Shown: positions 1-12,699, numbered from the stretch's first letter. The stretch is 64,000 bases of DNA from Moringa oleifera (GCA_021397835.1 JAJFZO010000034.1:8943501-9007500), one strand, 5' to 3'. A program made the numbers and translations. The notes: generated from the sequence alone by a model not told the origin.

Positions 1-439
1 CCTATAAATACCCTTTTTTGAAATAAAGGTTCACTTCCTTACTACTTGGCACCAACTTGGTCCATTTCTTCTTAACAATGATTACACTAATATAGTAGAC
101 TTATCTAATTTGAAAGACTGAAGACCTTCTTTTAATCTTCATTAGATATGCTTTCAACCATAATACTTCTTAACGATATCTGAATGTATAGGGCTTAGCA
201 ATTCTTGTCCATCCATTTCTTGCAAAATCAAAGCACCGCTTAAGAGGTACTGGTTAGGTCCCCATTTACTCCTTACATTTATTATGTTCTTAAGTATGTG
301 CTTCAACACTAATTCTTTGTTCTTTAAATTTTCTAGGATTCACTTTCTTGTTTTATGCTCTTTCGATTCTATTTCATAGAATTACCATGGCAGATAGCCC
401 TTAAACTCTATTCATTTATCATATTCAACTATTCATGCC

Positions 440-718
440 TTGATCCATTTACCTTCCTCATGTTGTGCTTTCATAAGGATTCTTCTGCACCATTTTCATC
501 AACACATCAGGTTTCATTCTATTGAGTTTTTACTTGATCGTTATGCGTTCTGATTTTAATGGTAATTTATGCTCTACAATATTTCTATCAAGCCCTAGCT
601 TATCTTTGTAAGACCATGCAAACATATCAGTGTATTCTTGCAACAACCTAATTAATTTAGCTTTTACCTCTTGAATCATCTTAGCACCAATTTTGACTTC
701 TTTTTTATCTTCCTTCAT
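440..718 (-). pseudogene. Reverse transcriptase N-terminal fragment (element A)
   Basis: An open stretch on the minus strand contains KEVKIGAKM, LIRLLQEYTDMFAWSYKD and GLDRNIVEHKLPL, the linker and start of reverse transcriptase typical of plant Ty3/gypsy elements. The reading frame stops at 530. Weak similarity (a shifted QKL-RMKP-like stretch) continues to about 440 and is then lost. No palm motifs or YVDD box are seen in the remaining 440 bases, so either the element is broken here or it has decayed beyond recognition. Confidence 0.75.
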
Positions 719-1839
719 TCCTTGATTAATTATATTTGTTTCTTCTTTATGAAGGCTTATTTGTTTTCCTTCTTGCTTTATTTACTAAAGGATTTTTTAG
801 GTATCCTAGAGTCCTTTTTCTCCATTTCTTCAAACTAAGAGTTATCCTTAAAAAAATTTCAAAGTTATCGATGATTAAAGTTTTCATTTTCAAAATCTAT
901 GGACAAAAGCATGCCTTTTTCTCTTGAAGTAATATATATATATATATAGGAAGAAGTAAGAACAAAGGTGGAGTGAAACAAGAAATTCTATTGATACTAA
1001 GGAAAGATGCATGAAGTAATTGAGTATATTTTTATAATTATCCTCGATGTATTTATTATATACAAATTAACATCCATGTTAAGAATGATTTTCCTTTTTT
1101 TCTCTTTTTGTCTATTCTAAGAACAAATTGGTTAAGCTATCATCTATAGTCAAATCCATCATCATAGATTGATTTGCAATAAAAACCTGTTGATGTGAAA
1201 AATTTAATGGAGCGGTTGGTCATAGTCAATCAGATCCATTTCTTCCCCTTTACTTTTTTTTTGTCTTTTTTTTTCCTCTCTATTCTCTTTTTGTCAGCCT
1301 TCACTGGCTGATAGCTTAAGCCCAACTAGTTTTTATTTTTTATGACTTCTAGAGCTCAGGCTATTCCCTATAGTTTTCTACCCAATCCTTTTCTTGTCTG
1401 GCAACCTCTTACCAAGATTCCTTTAGCTAAAAGATCATATTGTCTGATAATTTTGATTACTAAGCCCGATGCATTCAATAGCATTTACAAACTCATATGT
1501 CTAGAAGAAGGACTCATCTCGATCTGGTGCCTTAATGTAAGGATGTTCTTCTGAGATTAATGCAACTAAGATGTATAATAAATGCTTTTCCATAATCATT
1601 TTAACTTCCTAGTGTAGAATGGAAGGAATTACCCCTATCAAGGGCATCCAAGATCTCCCTATCAGAATATTGTATGATGAAAATATATCCATCACTTAAA
1701 ATTCTATCAAATAACAAATCGAGCCTACTTTTAGGTTTGGTTGATCACTCATTGAATTAGGCTGCTTGCTTTATCAAATACCCTTATTGTTATAGAATTC
1801 TTCTTTAGATGATTAATATTTATTAGGAGCCTATCCTAT

Positions 1840-2110
1840 ATGCATTAAGGAATCACATTTAAAGAAGACTCATTATCAATCAACACCTTAGGTATGGAGA
1901 TCCCTATATATTTAGTGGAGATATATAGTGCCTTTGTAGATCTTTATCCATTTGGAGGTATCTTATCATCAGTGAAAGATATCAAATTATGTGTTGTGAT
2001 GTGCAGCAAAAGATTCACCATTTGGTCTACAGGAATTCGGTGCAGTGCATAGGTTTTTTTAGCACCTTCATCAATGCTTTCCTATGAGGTTTGGAATTTA
2101 AGATTAGTGA
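1840..2110 (-). pseudogene. Retroviral-type aspartic protease fragment (element A)
   Basis: Minus-strand translation with one stop tolerated gives VDQMVNLLLHITTHNLISF, TDDKIPPNG, ALYISTKYIGISIPKVLID and NESSLNVIP. This is the region around the protease active site. In related elements the site reads LIDNGSSLNVMP; here the glycine is replaced by glutamate (DNES), which should inactivate it. It lies between gag and RT as expected. It mirrors the better-preserved protease of element E at 58.6-59.2 kb. Confidence 0.65.
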
Positions 2111-2559
2111 CATCAACAAAATCTTAGTTGGTATCTTGTTCAATTTATCGATCATGTCGTATTCACTATACTTGATTTATTTAAGGAACTCCATAGCTTT
2201 TTTCTCTATTACTAGTTGAGGAGTTTCTTTTTCTATCTCTAACTTAGTTTTTGCCATAGCCTGTACCTTGGTTGCTTTTTTCTTGGGTTCAATGAGCTTA
2301 TTAATTGCATCAACTGGCCCATGGCATTTTTTGCTCCTAATCATATGACTACATCCAACTATATTTTTTATCTCACTTCCTTAAACTGTAATGTTGTATC
2401 TTCATGGTATAGCATGATCATCTTTATATGAAAAAGAGGCCAACACCTTGATGATTACTTTCAGCTTTTTCATTATTATGAATGGAGCTGTAGATATTTT
2501 ACCTTAAATATGAACGGTTTAGTACTTCAACTGTTCTTATTTCTTAAATATCATTGCCC

Positions 2560-4100
2560 ATATCTATCAAATCTATATGATGATTTACGTGTGCGGGCAA
2601 TAGATTACTAGCCATATTGGGACAATTAGCATCTTCAAACCCCAAGACTTCATTATCTACTAATATTTGAACTTTGTATTTGGTTACTACAAAATTTTCT
2701 ATATCATGCCCAGTGTCTTATTGTGATACTTGCATGTGGCATTTATATCATAGCATTTCGGTTATGGAGGCTGAAATGGCTTTACAAATAATAGAGTGAT
2801 TCAGCTTCTACTCCAAAGGTTATAAGAATAATTTTGAGTATGAGCAGGATATAGGTCTAACGTTTCTTTTTCTCTTTACAATCTTTATTGTGTAAATTCA
2901 TTGTTTACAGTAGTTACATTCTTTTGGGAGGCTTGATACATTAAATCGAAAGGTTTTAGAGATAAAGTTGGCTTCCCTTTCCTTTTTTTTTTCAAGGTGG
3001 TTTTCTTTTGTCAGGTATGACTTTCTAGCCTTACTATTCTTATAGTATTTTCAATAAACTCCCATGTTTGCATTACGTCAATGAATCTCTATCCTATCAT
3101 GATCATCACCCTCTCGTAGCATGGAACCTTAAAGGTCCTAATGAATGTCTCAAATAACACCCTTTCAATTAGATGGGGTTGCACTTTAGCCATAATTTTT
3201 CTCCATCGTTGGATATATTCTTTAAAGGTTTCATTCCCTCTTGCTTATATTTTAGAGGGTTATCCTATTAGGAGCCAACTCTTCCTTTTATAGATAATGA
3301 TTTAAGAAAGCGATAACTAGATCTCTCCAAATTTATATTTTTAATGCCTCCAAGTTAGTATACCAATCCAACACTTCTTCCTTTAAGCTATCTTAAGAGT
3401 AGCATATTAGTAATATTTAGTTATTTTCATAAACATGCATCTTGTGTAAATAAACCCTCAGATATGTTCATGGTCATTTGGTGCCACCATACCTATCAAA
3501 CTTAAGCACCCTAAATTTGATGGGAGTAACTAGCCTCGGGACCAAGCTTAGATTTGCTACATCAACCCCCATGTGCTCTCTCATCATTTGGAGTTCTCCT
3601 ATTTTCTTTATTAAGAATTCTACCTGTCTAAGTAGCTCTAGTTTACATCACTGGCTCTTATAGGCTTTTCAGCTTCTTCCAAATATTCAGCATCTAGAAT
3701 AATTGATAGGACCGGTGATCTTGAGCTCATTGTTGCTCTTTTATCCGCAACCATTATCTGCCCGATCAACTGCCCTATCAACTATTGAGCCGTTCCTTGA
3801 ATCTCCTATTATAGTCGCGCTGGCCAATTAGAAAATAAAAGGCTTTTTCTCTTTTCTTTGCTTTAGTATTTCCTTTTCAATGAACATTCATTTTACAAGC
3901 ACTTCTATGGATTTCATCATCTCTTAAAACTTCTTAGTCATGGAGATCTAGAGGTCCATGTTGTTCTACAACATTTGGTTTTACATTTCAGTTTAGGCCT
4001 GGGCCATCGAAGTTTAAGTAGCTTTGATTCTTTCCATCTTGATGTTATAATCTTCCATATATTCTCGAAGTAAAGCTTTGGAATGTATTTCATATTCTTT
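2560..4100 (-). pseudogene. Gag fragment (element A)
   Basis: Read on the minus strand, the N-terminal coiled-coil-like part (about 4,100-3,700) is followed by DSLKEEVLDWYTNLEALKI, WRDLVIAFLNHYL, ETFKEYIQRWRKIMAKVQP and finally KYHNKTLGHDIENF (about 2,740). The last is a relict of the C-terminal Gly-His motif that stands in for a zinc knuckle in this gag group. It is followed by NLLPAHVNHHIDLID. Several frameshifts and stops interrupt it. The same series of motifs recurs in elements D and E of this window, which supports the call. Confidence 0.7.
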
Positions 4101-4239
4101 GATGACCAAGTGTTTCTTTACTTTCCTTATTGTAAGGTTTCTAAAACATTTTAATTTATTTTAATATAAATATATTTGGCTAAAAAATTCATGTTTTCAA
4201 GCAAAAAATTAGACTTTATTAATTTCTTTTGAAACAATT

Positions 4240-6190
4240 AGCATGTCATTAGGTCTATAATTGAAGATATCTTACACTTGTTGATACATGAATAAAATAC
4301 TATCTAAGAAAGTCTCGGTATCTAGGGGTCGTTAGTGCTATAGCATATTCTAATGCTTACACATTTTTTTAAACATGCATGCAGCCATTTGAGTTGCTAA
4401 TTCACTTGCACTCCGAAGGTATCAAAGTTATCTACTGCCTTTTTATATCTTTCCTAGTCTTAACACCACCTATAGCAAATCTTTTTAGCTTTATTTCTCC
4501 ATATTTCAACAATTACTTCGTCCTTCTCTAGTTCAGCTTTCAATAGATCTTGATCTATCATTCTCATTAGTTGATTCAACTTGAAAGTGCATTATTCTTC
4601 TTATCATTATTAATGCAGCTTCATTTCTTTTACTTTTTTACCTTTTTTCTTTACTCATATAGGGTTTTAGATTTTTTTTTTAGCTTTTTGTGTATTTCCA
4701 CATTCTTTTTCATGAAGAAGTTACTTTCTTCTCTTAACCTTTTCATTTCTTAATTAAACCTTTCCTTTTGGTTTGACCTTTGTATGTAGAAGTCTTTTAT
4801 CTTTATAATTTTAGATTGTGTTTCTTTTTTTCTTTTTTTTTTCTAAGCCTTTTTGGCAAACTCTTCTTGAATTTAAACTTCATATTTTAAGACTAATATT
4901 TCTCATTGCCACATGGACCTTTCATCTTCCTAAGATTCTTTCTCCTTTTGGAAGTGTTTAATTTTTACTTGCTTTAACTTTATGAGAAAGGTTTTAATTA
5001 AAGGTAACCATGCTTGTAGGACCAGGTCTTGAATTCTGCTCTTTCTTTAAGTCACATATGCAATTGTGGCACTATCCACCCACCTTTTAGCATTAGATGA
5101 TGTGCTTCCCAAGCCTATCTAATCTTTCTATTTAGTTTGTGGCTTGTGAATCGATCTACTTCCTTCAACCATCTCACATAGGACAAGTACACATTGTTTA
5201 ACCCTTATTTATTGGCATTGTAATTGATACTTCCCCATAATGCAAGTAAGGGTATGCAGTAAAAATCTCTTATTCTACATAGGATAACTTCATAGGAGAT
5301 TTAGGAGGCCATCCATTGCACTTATTGTTTTGTCAGCTTGGATAGACTTTCCACCCACTTGTATATGGTTCTATTTTTATTTTTACTTCTCTTACCAAAT
5401 GTCTATATCGAGTGATGCTTAGCCTTGAACACTTTCCCATTTATTCTAAGGTGGCTTTTGAGCTAAGTAGAAAGTAAAGAAATTTATCCCAAGAAATGTC
5501 CTCCTCTGATTCTCTTACAATGCCCTAGAGAGTTCAAGGTTTCTACTAGTATTATCGAGATTGAACTTACTCCATGAAGATGTGTTGTTAAAAATTCCTT
5601 AACTAAAACTTCTAGTTGGTCTTGTGCTTTGGAGAATATTAAAAATCCACATATTGCTAATGTTAACCCTTTCCTTCCTAACTCTTTTGCTATCTAATCT
5701 TTAATATAGGGGAAAAGAGATTGTTGTGTAATGTAACTAATTGTTTCCCTAGTGATGAATAACCTTCTCCGCTTCACTTTTGCATATCCTCAAAAGACTT
5801 CCTAACTTCTTAACTAGTAGTTTCTTTTTATTTATGTATAGCTTATAAGGCTTTGCTAGTTTTAATCCTCACAAAGACATGCATTCCTTTAGAGTCAATG
5901 CAATATCACACTTACCTAAACTAAAATACTAATGGGATAGGTTCCAAAAATAAATGGTTTCTCTAATCAAAGACTCTTCCATTGGAGACATAAGGAAATG
6001 CGTAATGTACAACCCATATTCATCATCAAATTTTCTTTGATCTTCTTTGCTCACCATCTCCCATAATGATGTTAACTCTTTTAATCTATTTTTCTTCACC
6101 ATTAGTTTAACCTCTGTAGGTAACTCAATTTTGAAATTAATGCTCAGACCATCTCCTTCCTTAGATTATTCCTTCTTAGACTAACATAAG
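4240..6190 (-). pseudogene. Ogre-type extra ORF1 upstream of gag (element A)
   Basis: The minus-strand translation holds FKIELPTEVKLMVKKNRLK near the start, then LWEMVSKEDQRKFDDEYGL, ETIYFWNLSH, KCDIALTLKECMSL, IAKELGRKGLTLAICGFL, SIILVETLNSLGHCKRIRGG and, after a lysine-rich coiled-coil part, LDSILFMYQQ just before gag. The phrase order (FW.L, a ..TLEE.. motif, AIYG, ILVETL, a terminal MYQ) matches the additional protein encoded upstream of gag in Tat/Ogre elements. The function of that protein is not established. The gene is broken by many stops. Elements B (10,385-12,014 plus 16,197-16,600) and E (53,810-56,640) carry homologous copies. Confidence 0.6.
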
Positions 6191-6760
6191 ACATCTTTAA
6201 ATTTTACTAGGACTAGTGAAATCTTCATGATTCCAAGAAATAATTAAAAAATCGCAATCAAGAAAAGATGAATTTCCAAGTAATGCAATAATTTATCAAA
6301 TATAATCATGTGCCTCCTAATCAAGCTCATGCCTTTTAATGCTGAGCATGGCTCTACCTTAAGTTAAATAGATGTGTTGATCATGCAAAGAAAGATCAGT
6401 TTCTAAAGGTTTTCAAATTCCTATCATCAAATTAATAAAAGCTCTCTAGAATGTTGTTGTTATCATAACGACGAATAGCATTCGAGACTAACAACACATT
6501 GTAGGTTCAATCTGAGTGAAATAATTCACCAACTTTGCGGAGAAGTATCCGCTCTGAAGCATGGCTACCCAGATCACTCCTAAAAAGGTAAAGCTCGGGT
6601 TTAAAGCTTATGTTATGCTCACGCCATGTGTGCTTATGCAATGAGTGATTATTAAAGCAACATAGCAAGAAATTAATGTAATAAAGCATAAATATAAAGG
6701 AGGAAAAATCATAATTTTAACCTAGCTTTTTTAATTCGTAGGATGAAAGATTTTTTGTTT

Positions 6761-6780
6761 GATCCCTAGTGGAGTTACTA
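6761..6780 (-). other. Primer-binding site, tRNA-Arg type (element A)
   Basis: On the minus strand, directly after the LTR end (…GTGATA, boundary 6,783), the sequence reads TAGTAACTCCACTAGGGATC. It resembles the TGGCGACTCC(G)CTGGGGA primer site, complementary to the tRNA-Arg 3' end, used by Ogre-type elements. A matching site lies at 17,361-17,380. The identification rests on recall of the Ogre primer site. Confidence 0.55.
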
Positions 6781-7575
6781 GCTATCACAATCGAGGTTTT
6801 GATTGAAAAAATCCATAGCATAAGAAAAGATAGGAGTTTCCACCGATCTTTTCAAGTGTGAATGGCCACCATCCAAGAGTAAAGCAAACAAGTTTTAGAA
6901 AAGTTGAGATTATAGGTATGGAAGTCAGATTAGCACGTTAAAAATGCCCATAATTGATACCACTTTGATTTCTTTTTCAAAAAAATAATTTTAATAGTAT
7001 TTTGGTCAAAGTACTCTACACTTTGTAATTACTCCAACCCAATATACTAAAATGTTTTTTAGGAAGAAGAAAGCGGTTTACACTTGCTTACCTCTTTTCT
7101 TCTGCAAAATAAAGGGTTAAAATCAATACCTTAACATCATTATCATTACGAAAATAGGCCTTATGAAGAAAATTATAATAATATCATAAAATTATACCTC
7201 TCATCCTATAACATGATTTTGCTATGTTTGCATAACTTAAATCGATTAAAACACATAATTTAAGTAGATTTTCAATAGCGTTAAAATCAACTCAAGCAAC
7301 TTTATTCAAGAAAAACAAGTATGTTATAATAAAAATTACAAGATTCAATAAATACCTTTTGAACTCCCCTGCACTTTTTATATTCTTTTTCTTCAAGAAG
7401 ATATGAACAAATGAAGAATTTCAAAGAAATTCTCTTAAAAAAATGAAAATTTCAATAAAAGAAATGAAAATTACAAAGACGTTTTTAGAGATTCTAAAGA
7501 GGGTTCTTTTCTTGCTTGCGAGCTTGCGATTCTTTGTGCAAAATCTATGTCTCCTTATAATTAAAAAATTTCCTC

Positions 7576-7583
7576 TATTTATA
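7576..7583 (-). promoter_or_regulatory. TATA box of LTR A
   Basis: TATAAATA on the minus strand, with the LTR R-U5 segment and primer site downstream of it. The same box occurs at comparable places in the 12-16 kb LTR (15,237) and in LTR B (18,354). Confidence 0.5.
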
Positions 7584-8099
7584 AGGAGCAGTTAGTGCAT
7601 GTCAGCATTAAGTGATAAGCAGTTGTAGTGCACCTGGAATCCCTTACACACTCAATAGGATCTTTCTTGCTTCAGGGGCTCTGCCAAGGTGCCTATAGCT
7701 GCATCATCCAATTCTTCTAATGTTTAGCTCAATCTTTGCATTTCCAGGAGACTTGTATTCTATTTCATCATTTCTTCCTCCTTTATAGCCAATTTTCAGC
7801 TTAAATTTTGGTCAATTTATTGGAGAATCAAGCAACATCTACTTGTAAGTGTATTATTGAGTGTGATGACTTCGAATACCTTGCCATATCATTAGTCTTC
7901 CTTTCTCAAAGTATTGCCCCATCAATAGCATTGCTTCCAATGACAAAGTGTCGCATCAATAGCTTTGCTACTAATATCGAGCCATATCATCAGTCTTTCT
8001 TGCTTCAAAAGCATAATATTATCTCTTCAGTAGCAGTAGTTCCAATGATAACGTGCCATGTCAGTAGCTCTATCTTCCAATATGTCTAAATCTACTATC

Positions 8100-9030
8100 T
8101 TTTCAACATAAAAGTTATAGTGTTAATCTTATCTTTACAACACCTTTTGAATCATTTCAATCAAATCTCGAAAGAGGAAGTTGCACTCAAAATACTATAG
8201 CGGGCCTATTGGTTACTTTTTCTTAGCATCAAGCATCTTTTGATAATCATATAACCTTATTGTGTTCATAATCTCCATTTAGCCACAGCATAACCTTTAT
8301 AGCCCTTAATCTTAGCTTTATAACATTGCTTGAATCACTTCAATTGAATCCAAGACATAAAATTCATAACAGGTCTTTTAGGTGTTCCTTCATGAAAATA
8401 TTGTAGTAAAGCATTTGTATGTTATATAGATTTGGATCAAGGTTGACCTTTTGAGTTTTTAAAATATTCACTAAACTCTAATAGAATTTGTATCCCTTTC
8501 CCTTAGCTTTTGAACACCACTTAAATCACTTTAAGTGAATCTCAAATACTAAAGTTATGATAGGTCTTTCTAGTATTCCTATTTAAAAATACTACAACAG
8601 AGCATTTGAAAGTTATGTAGATTCAGTAGAGCATCTAAAAGTTATGTAGATTCAAATCAAGGTAGACCTTTTAAGCTTTGAGAATCTTCACTTAATCCTA
8701 ACAAATAAGTTTTAGCTCTTTTCCTTGACTTTCCAACACAACTTGAATCACTTCAATTGAATCTCGAACATGAAAGTTATGGTAGGTCTTATGAATGTTC
8801 CTATGTGAAAATAGTACAGTAGAGTGTCCAAAAGTTATGTAGATTTAGATCAAGGTAGACCCTTTGGGCTTTTAGAATCTTCATTCAACCTATAAAATTT
8901 TTACCCTTTTCCCTTATATTCACATGCCACTTGAATTGCTTGGATAAGGTCCTAGTAGAGGAATGTTATGGCAAGAATTCCGAGTGAACATACTGTAGTA
9001 AAGCAATTGATCATTATGTAACTTGAATTC
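8100..9030. repeat. ~190-bp tandem repeats (about 5 units) in U3 of LTR A
   Basis: The phrase GAATCACTTCAATTGAATC and diverged versions recur near 8,147, 8,332, 8,523, 8,743 and 8,934, giving steps of about 185, 191, 220 and 191 bases. Associated phrases (AAAGTTATGGTAGGTCTT, AAAAGTTATGTAGATT, ATCAAGGTAGACC) recur in the same order. The 220-base step contains a ~30-base internal duplication (the GTAGATTCA..AGAGCAT phrase at about 8,600-8,650). Units are diverged, so the array is old. Confidence 0.75.
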
Positions 9031-9199
9031 ACAAGAATGGTCCCCTACTTCTAAGAGTCCCCCTCATGAACCTTTATAAACCTTTTTCTTGCACTAAAAT
9101 TTCCATATTATTGTTTTGAATTCAAATTATTTTAGTTTTATTTGAGAATTTTATCATAGTTTTAAACATGCTAGACCTTTTTTTTCAAGATTAGTACAT

Positions 9200-9960
9200 A
9201 AGAAGGCCCCCTAGATGGATGTTTCAAGGTTACCATCTTGAAGCAAACCTCTTAAATTTTTTTAATTATTTCTTGATGATTTGTCTGCAGTATTTTCATT
9301 TTAAAGTTGTTTCTTTCTTTGGAAAGACCTCTTTGCAGTTTCTTAAGGAAACCCTAGTAGGCTCTTCCATTTTGCGAAAGATTACCATCTTTAAGGAGTT
9401 GAGTATCTAGAAATTTTTTTGTGATTAATCAAAAGACTATGTCACCCTAACATCCACCTTCACCTTTAAAAGAAGACTCTCCTATGGCCTATCCTAAGTA
9501 GACTGTGGCAGACTCTTATTTGGGTAACTAACACCTTGTTGGTCCTAAAGGACTGAGGAAGCCAAGTTAACTGAAATATGGTTATCAGTTCACTCTTTCT
9601 TTTCTTAGGAAAAATGTCAAAATAAAGCATAAGTATCTGAAGACTCTCGTATTAATTAGTTAAACGATCAAATTACTTCAACATTTACTTTTACATCTAT
9701 AAGAAGACCCTTATAATGTTCTAGGAAAACTATAGCAGATTCTTCCTTATTTGGAAAAAGTGTCTTGCAAGGATAAAACTAAGTAAGGAGACCATCTAAA
9801 TCTTCCATTAAATCCTTCTTACTCTTTCTTAGACCATGTGGCATCAATATCATGACTCTCTTCTATTGTAGATTCAAAAATTCAAAGTCTAGAGAGCTCT
9901 TATTAGCTTAGAGGAAAAGTGTTAAAAATTCTAGGAAAAACTCAAATAAAGGTCTCGTTG
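9200..9960. repeat. ~231-bp tandem duplication beside the 190-bp array
   Basis: The phrases GAAGACTCTCCTATG...GTGGCAGACTCTT (from 9,470) and GAAGACCCTTATAATG...ATAGCAGATTCTT (from 9,701) align with an offset of about 231 bases, together with the preceding AACAT..AC.T.TAC stretches. A third, weaker copy may begin near 9,220. It probably also belongs to the U3 of an LTR. No coding sequence is recognised between about 9,040 and 10,380. Confidence 0.45.
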
Positions 9961-10384
9961 GGTTCATGAGATTTTACCTCACTCACCTAAGAGGTCGTAG
10001 TACTTCATTTTTACTTAAAAACTTAACTTCTCCATCATCGAACTCTAGCAACATCTTTTTCGACAAAAGCAATGCTATTGTTCTTCATGCTACCAAGTGA
10101 AAGTAGCATTTTTTATCTAATTTTTTAGTGATGGTAAAATTTAAGTATCGATAATTAGTCTTTCATATTGTTGGGCTTTTGATCGGATGTTGCATCTTCT
10201 GACAAACTAAGTAGTGCTTTACCTTCCTTATTCTGCTTTCTTTTGAATTATTAGTCTTGATGTATGCATGAAATGAATGCTAATGTAAATGATAATTAAT
10301 GATTGATGTAGTAATGAACACCGCGAAGTTTGTTCTTTTTAAAGACATACAATATAATAGTCTCATTAATCAACTTAAATCAAC

Positions 10385-12014
10385 TAAGAGTATGCGATAT
10401 TAAGTTTGAAATTAAAGACATCGAAACTCTTTTGATACAACTCCCTTAATCTGTTGATGAAGCTAACTATCTCTTTTGCAATACAAATGTTTTTTAATGA
10501 CATCCCCTTTTCAAACTGATTTAACTCCTCGTTTTGCTCAATTGTACCTTCACTGCTTGCTCGATTTGCATCACCAAGTTTTACACCTTTTCTTGATCTT
10601 GATGCCTTTGTAGATCAGACTCCTCTCTATCTTTAGCACCATTGCATGCAAATTTCCCTTGATTTATTTCTTTAGAACTTACTTTCCTCAATAACCTTTC
10701 TAATATCAATCTTTAATTTCTCATGATTGGTCATTTAGTTCAGTCTAAAGTTCTTTTCTTGATCGATCTCTTTCAATAAGTGGTTGACCAAGTTGTTATG
10801 CTCATCTTCTTTAATCCTTTACTAATTCTTTATTTATTTTTATTATTTTCTTGAACTAGTGATTCTTCTACTATAATCCCCTTATTGTATGAACCAGCTA
10901 TTCTTATTGCCTTTTTCAACCTTAATGACATTCCTCTTCGAGTGAGTGTCGCTCTCTCTCGTGTGCCAATTACTTGGCTTTCTTGAGTTGTATGGTTGAG
11001 ATTCAGATCTATCCATTCTCATAATCATCTTTTGCTTCTTCTTTTTTCATGTGATTCCTCAGTTTCTAAACTTTGTTCTTTAATGGTCCTTTTCTTCCTT
11101 AACAACTGAATAGTTTACTCTTGAATTGAGTTTTCATACTATAAGGACCTACTATTTTGTTGCAACTTATGTCGTTGGGATTCCAATTCTTCAAGCATTT
11201 GCTAGTATTTTACCTTTTCTATAATCTCAGGAAATGGTAATGATACCAAAGCGAACAAATATTGTAGTAGCCAATAGGGTAGAACCATATCTTATGTTAA
11301 CTCCTCTCTTCATTTCTTACATCTCAATGTGGTTTTCCTTATCTATTTTCCTTTAATCATCCTATAATGCTACTTCCACTCTGACGTAGCCTATACAAGA
11401 CAGAGTTGGTGTCCAGTGGCTCAAAATGAAGATCTCTTTTTATTCAAAAAGTGATCAATATAAATTGCTCAATCTTGATATGCCTCAACATCGTTAGAGC
11501 GTTGTACCTTACCTTTCCATAAATCTCTAATAAAGTGATCAAAGTTTATCCTTTTAATAAAATTGATTCCTAATTCAATGAAAAAGCAATCTCCATTATG
11601 TCTTTCTCCTTCATCGCGAATAACATAATCGATCATTCATGTAGTGTCTTGTCTTTCTTTTACCTTATCTTAGACATCTCTTTTATTAGATGCAGATGTA
11701 AAAGGTCTTTAAATACAAGAAGATTCATTTGACTCTTTAGCCAAACATAAAGTATCGGCAAACTCATGCTCTTTTCTTTCCTTAACCTTCATATGAAAAC
11801 TAATGATTTAATGATCTCTACTAGAACACTTAGGGTAGGATTTGCCCTACATATGAAAATAGAAAGACTTAGAGTTTTATGTAACCCTATATCTCTGGGA
11901 AGACAATTAGACCATATATGGCGGTTGCTAATCTCATTAAATTGCCCCTTCTACCTTTACGATGGTCCATAATCATTCTATAAAAATTCCTTTTACATAT
12001 ACGTACCTTACCTA
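10385..12014 (-). pseudogene. ORF1 of element B, C-terminal part (left of the inserted LTR)
   Basis: The minus-strand translation just left of 12,015 gives LMRLATAIYGLIVFPE, matching the AIYGL.LFP phrase of Ogre-type ORF1. Further left it is rich in charged coiled-coil residues (NLVNHLLKEIDQEKNFRLN) and ends near 10,385 with FINRLRELYQKSFDVFNF, parallel to the MYQ..IFNY ends of ORF1 in elements A and E. This is the continuation of the fragment at 16,197-16,600. A plus-strand LTR separates the two. Many stops are present, and gag of element B was not found further left. Confidence 0.6.
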
Positions 12015-12699
12015 TTTTATGTAGACACCTAATTTTTATCTCTAACATTAAGTTAGAAAAAGCTTAAAAATAGTTAAATGTCAATAAGTATTTTCAGGTT
12101 GGGATTATTTTTGTTGCAAGAAGTTAGTCACTATTGTATTAGTTTTTATCTAGTGATCAAGATTGGGATCCTCATGATAGAGATCAAGTTTATGCTTCAA
12201 ATCGAGTTCAATGATTGAGATTAGGCATATACTCCAAATTAGATTTAATGATCAAAATTGAAATTGATATTCTCATTCACGTTTTGAAGTCAAGTCGATG
12301 TTTCAAATCATGATTATGCTATTAAGTGCAAGATCATGATTATTTATTGAGTTCAAGATTGCATTATGCTATCAATTTCAAGGTCGAGTTTATGTTGTCA
12401 ATTTCAAGGTCAAGATTATACGATCAATTCCAAGATCAAGATTATTTTGTCAAGTTTTGAGATTATGCTTTTGTCAAAATTGAGGTTTAGAATAGTTTAA
12501 TGAGCGTACTCTATCCCAATGTCAGATCAAGAAAAGTTTAGTAAACATATCCTATCTCGATGATAAATCAAGTGGTAACCATGTAATTCTTTGTTCAAAC
12601 ACATTCCATAAAAAAAGGTTTCCCTTTGGTTATTTAAGTTAGATTTATTGATGATTCTATTATTTTAAAGTGGAGAAATAATGTTTTTATATTAAAGTA

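Larger units (their letters stand above)
1..6780 (-). mobile_element. Element A: decayed Ty3/gypsy Tat/Ogre-like retrotransposon, internal region
   Basis: Read on the minus strand from right to left, the region gives the order expected of a Tat/Ogre-type element: primer-binding site (6,761-6,780), extra ORF1 (about 6,190-4,240), gag (about 4,100-2,560), aspartic protease (about 2,110-1,840) and the beginning of reverse transcriptase (718 down to about 440). The rest of pol would lie beyond the left edge. Every domain needs frame changes and in-frame stops to be read, so the copy is dead. The 5' LTR lies to the right, starting at 6,783. The lineage is inferred from domain order, the ORF1 upstream of gag and the tRNA-Arg-like primer site, all of which are known for Tat/Ogre elements. 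Confidence 0.75.
6783..9030 (-). mobile_element. LTR of element A (5' LTR, U5 to U3; right limit unresolved)
   Basis: The left boundary is set by the LTR terminus next to the primer site. The sequence at about 6,825-6,880 (reverse complement of GGTGGC..CTC with an upstream GGCCA..CACACTT-like stretch) is shared with the LTR ends at 16.1 kb and 53.16 kb. A minus-strand TATAAATA box lies at 7,576-7,583 and separates R-U5 (left) from U3 (right). U3 holds ~190-bp tandem repeats. The expected LTR head (reverse complement of TGTTGACACC) was not found, so the LTR may extend as far as about 10,330. Confidence 0.6.

Noticed and set aside
6507..6689. A 60-codon minus-strand frame between the primer site and ORF1 of element A.
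   Set aside because: It lies in the expected untranslated leader of the element and shows no motif.
7808..8089. A 93-codon plus-strand frame.
   Set aside because: It lies antisense in the U3 of LTR A, reads through short internal repeats and has no recognisable motif.
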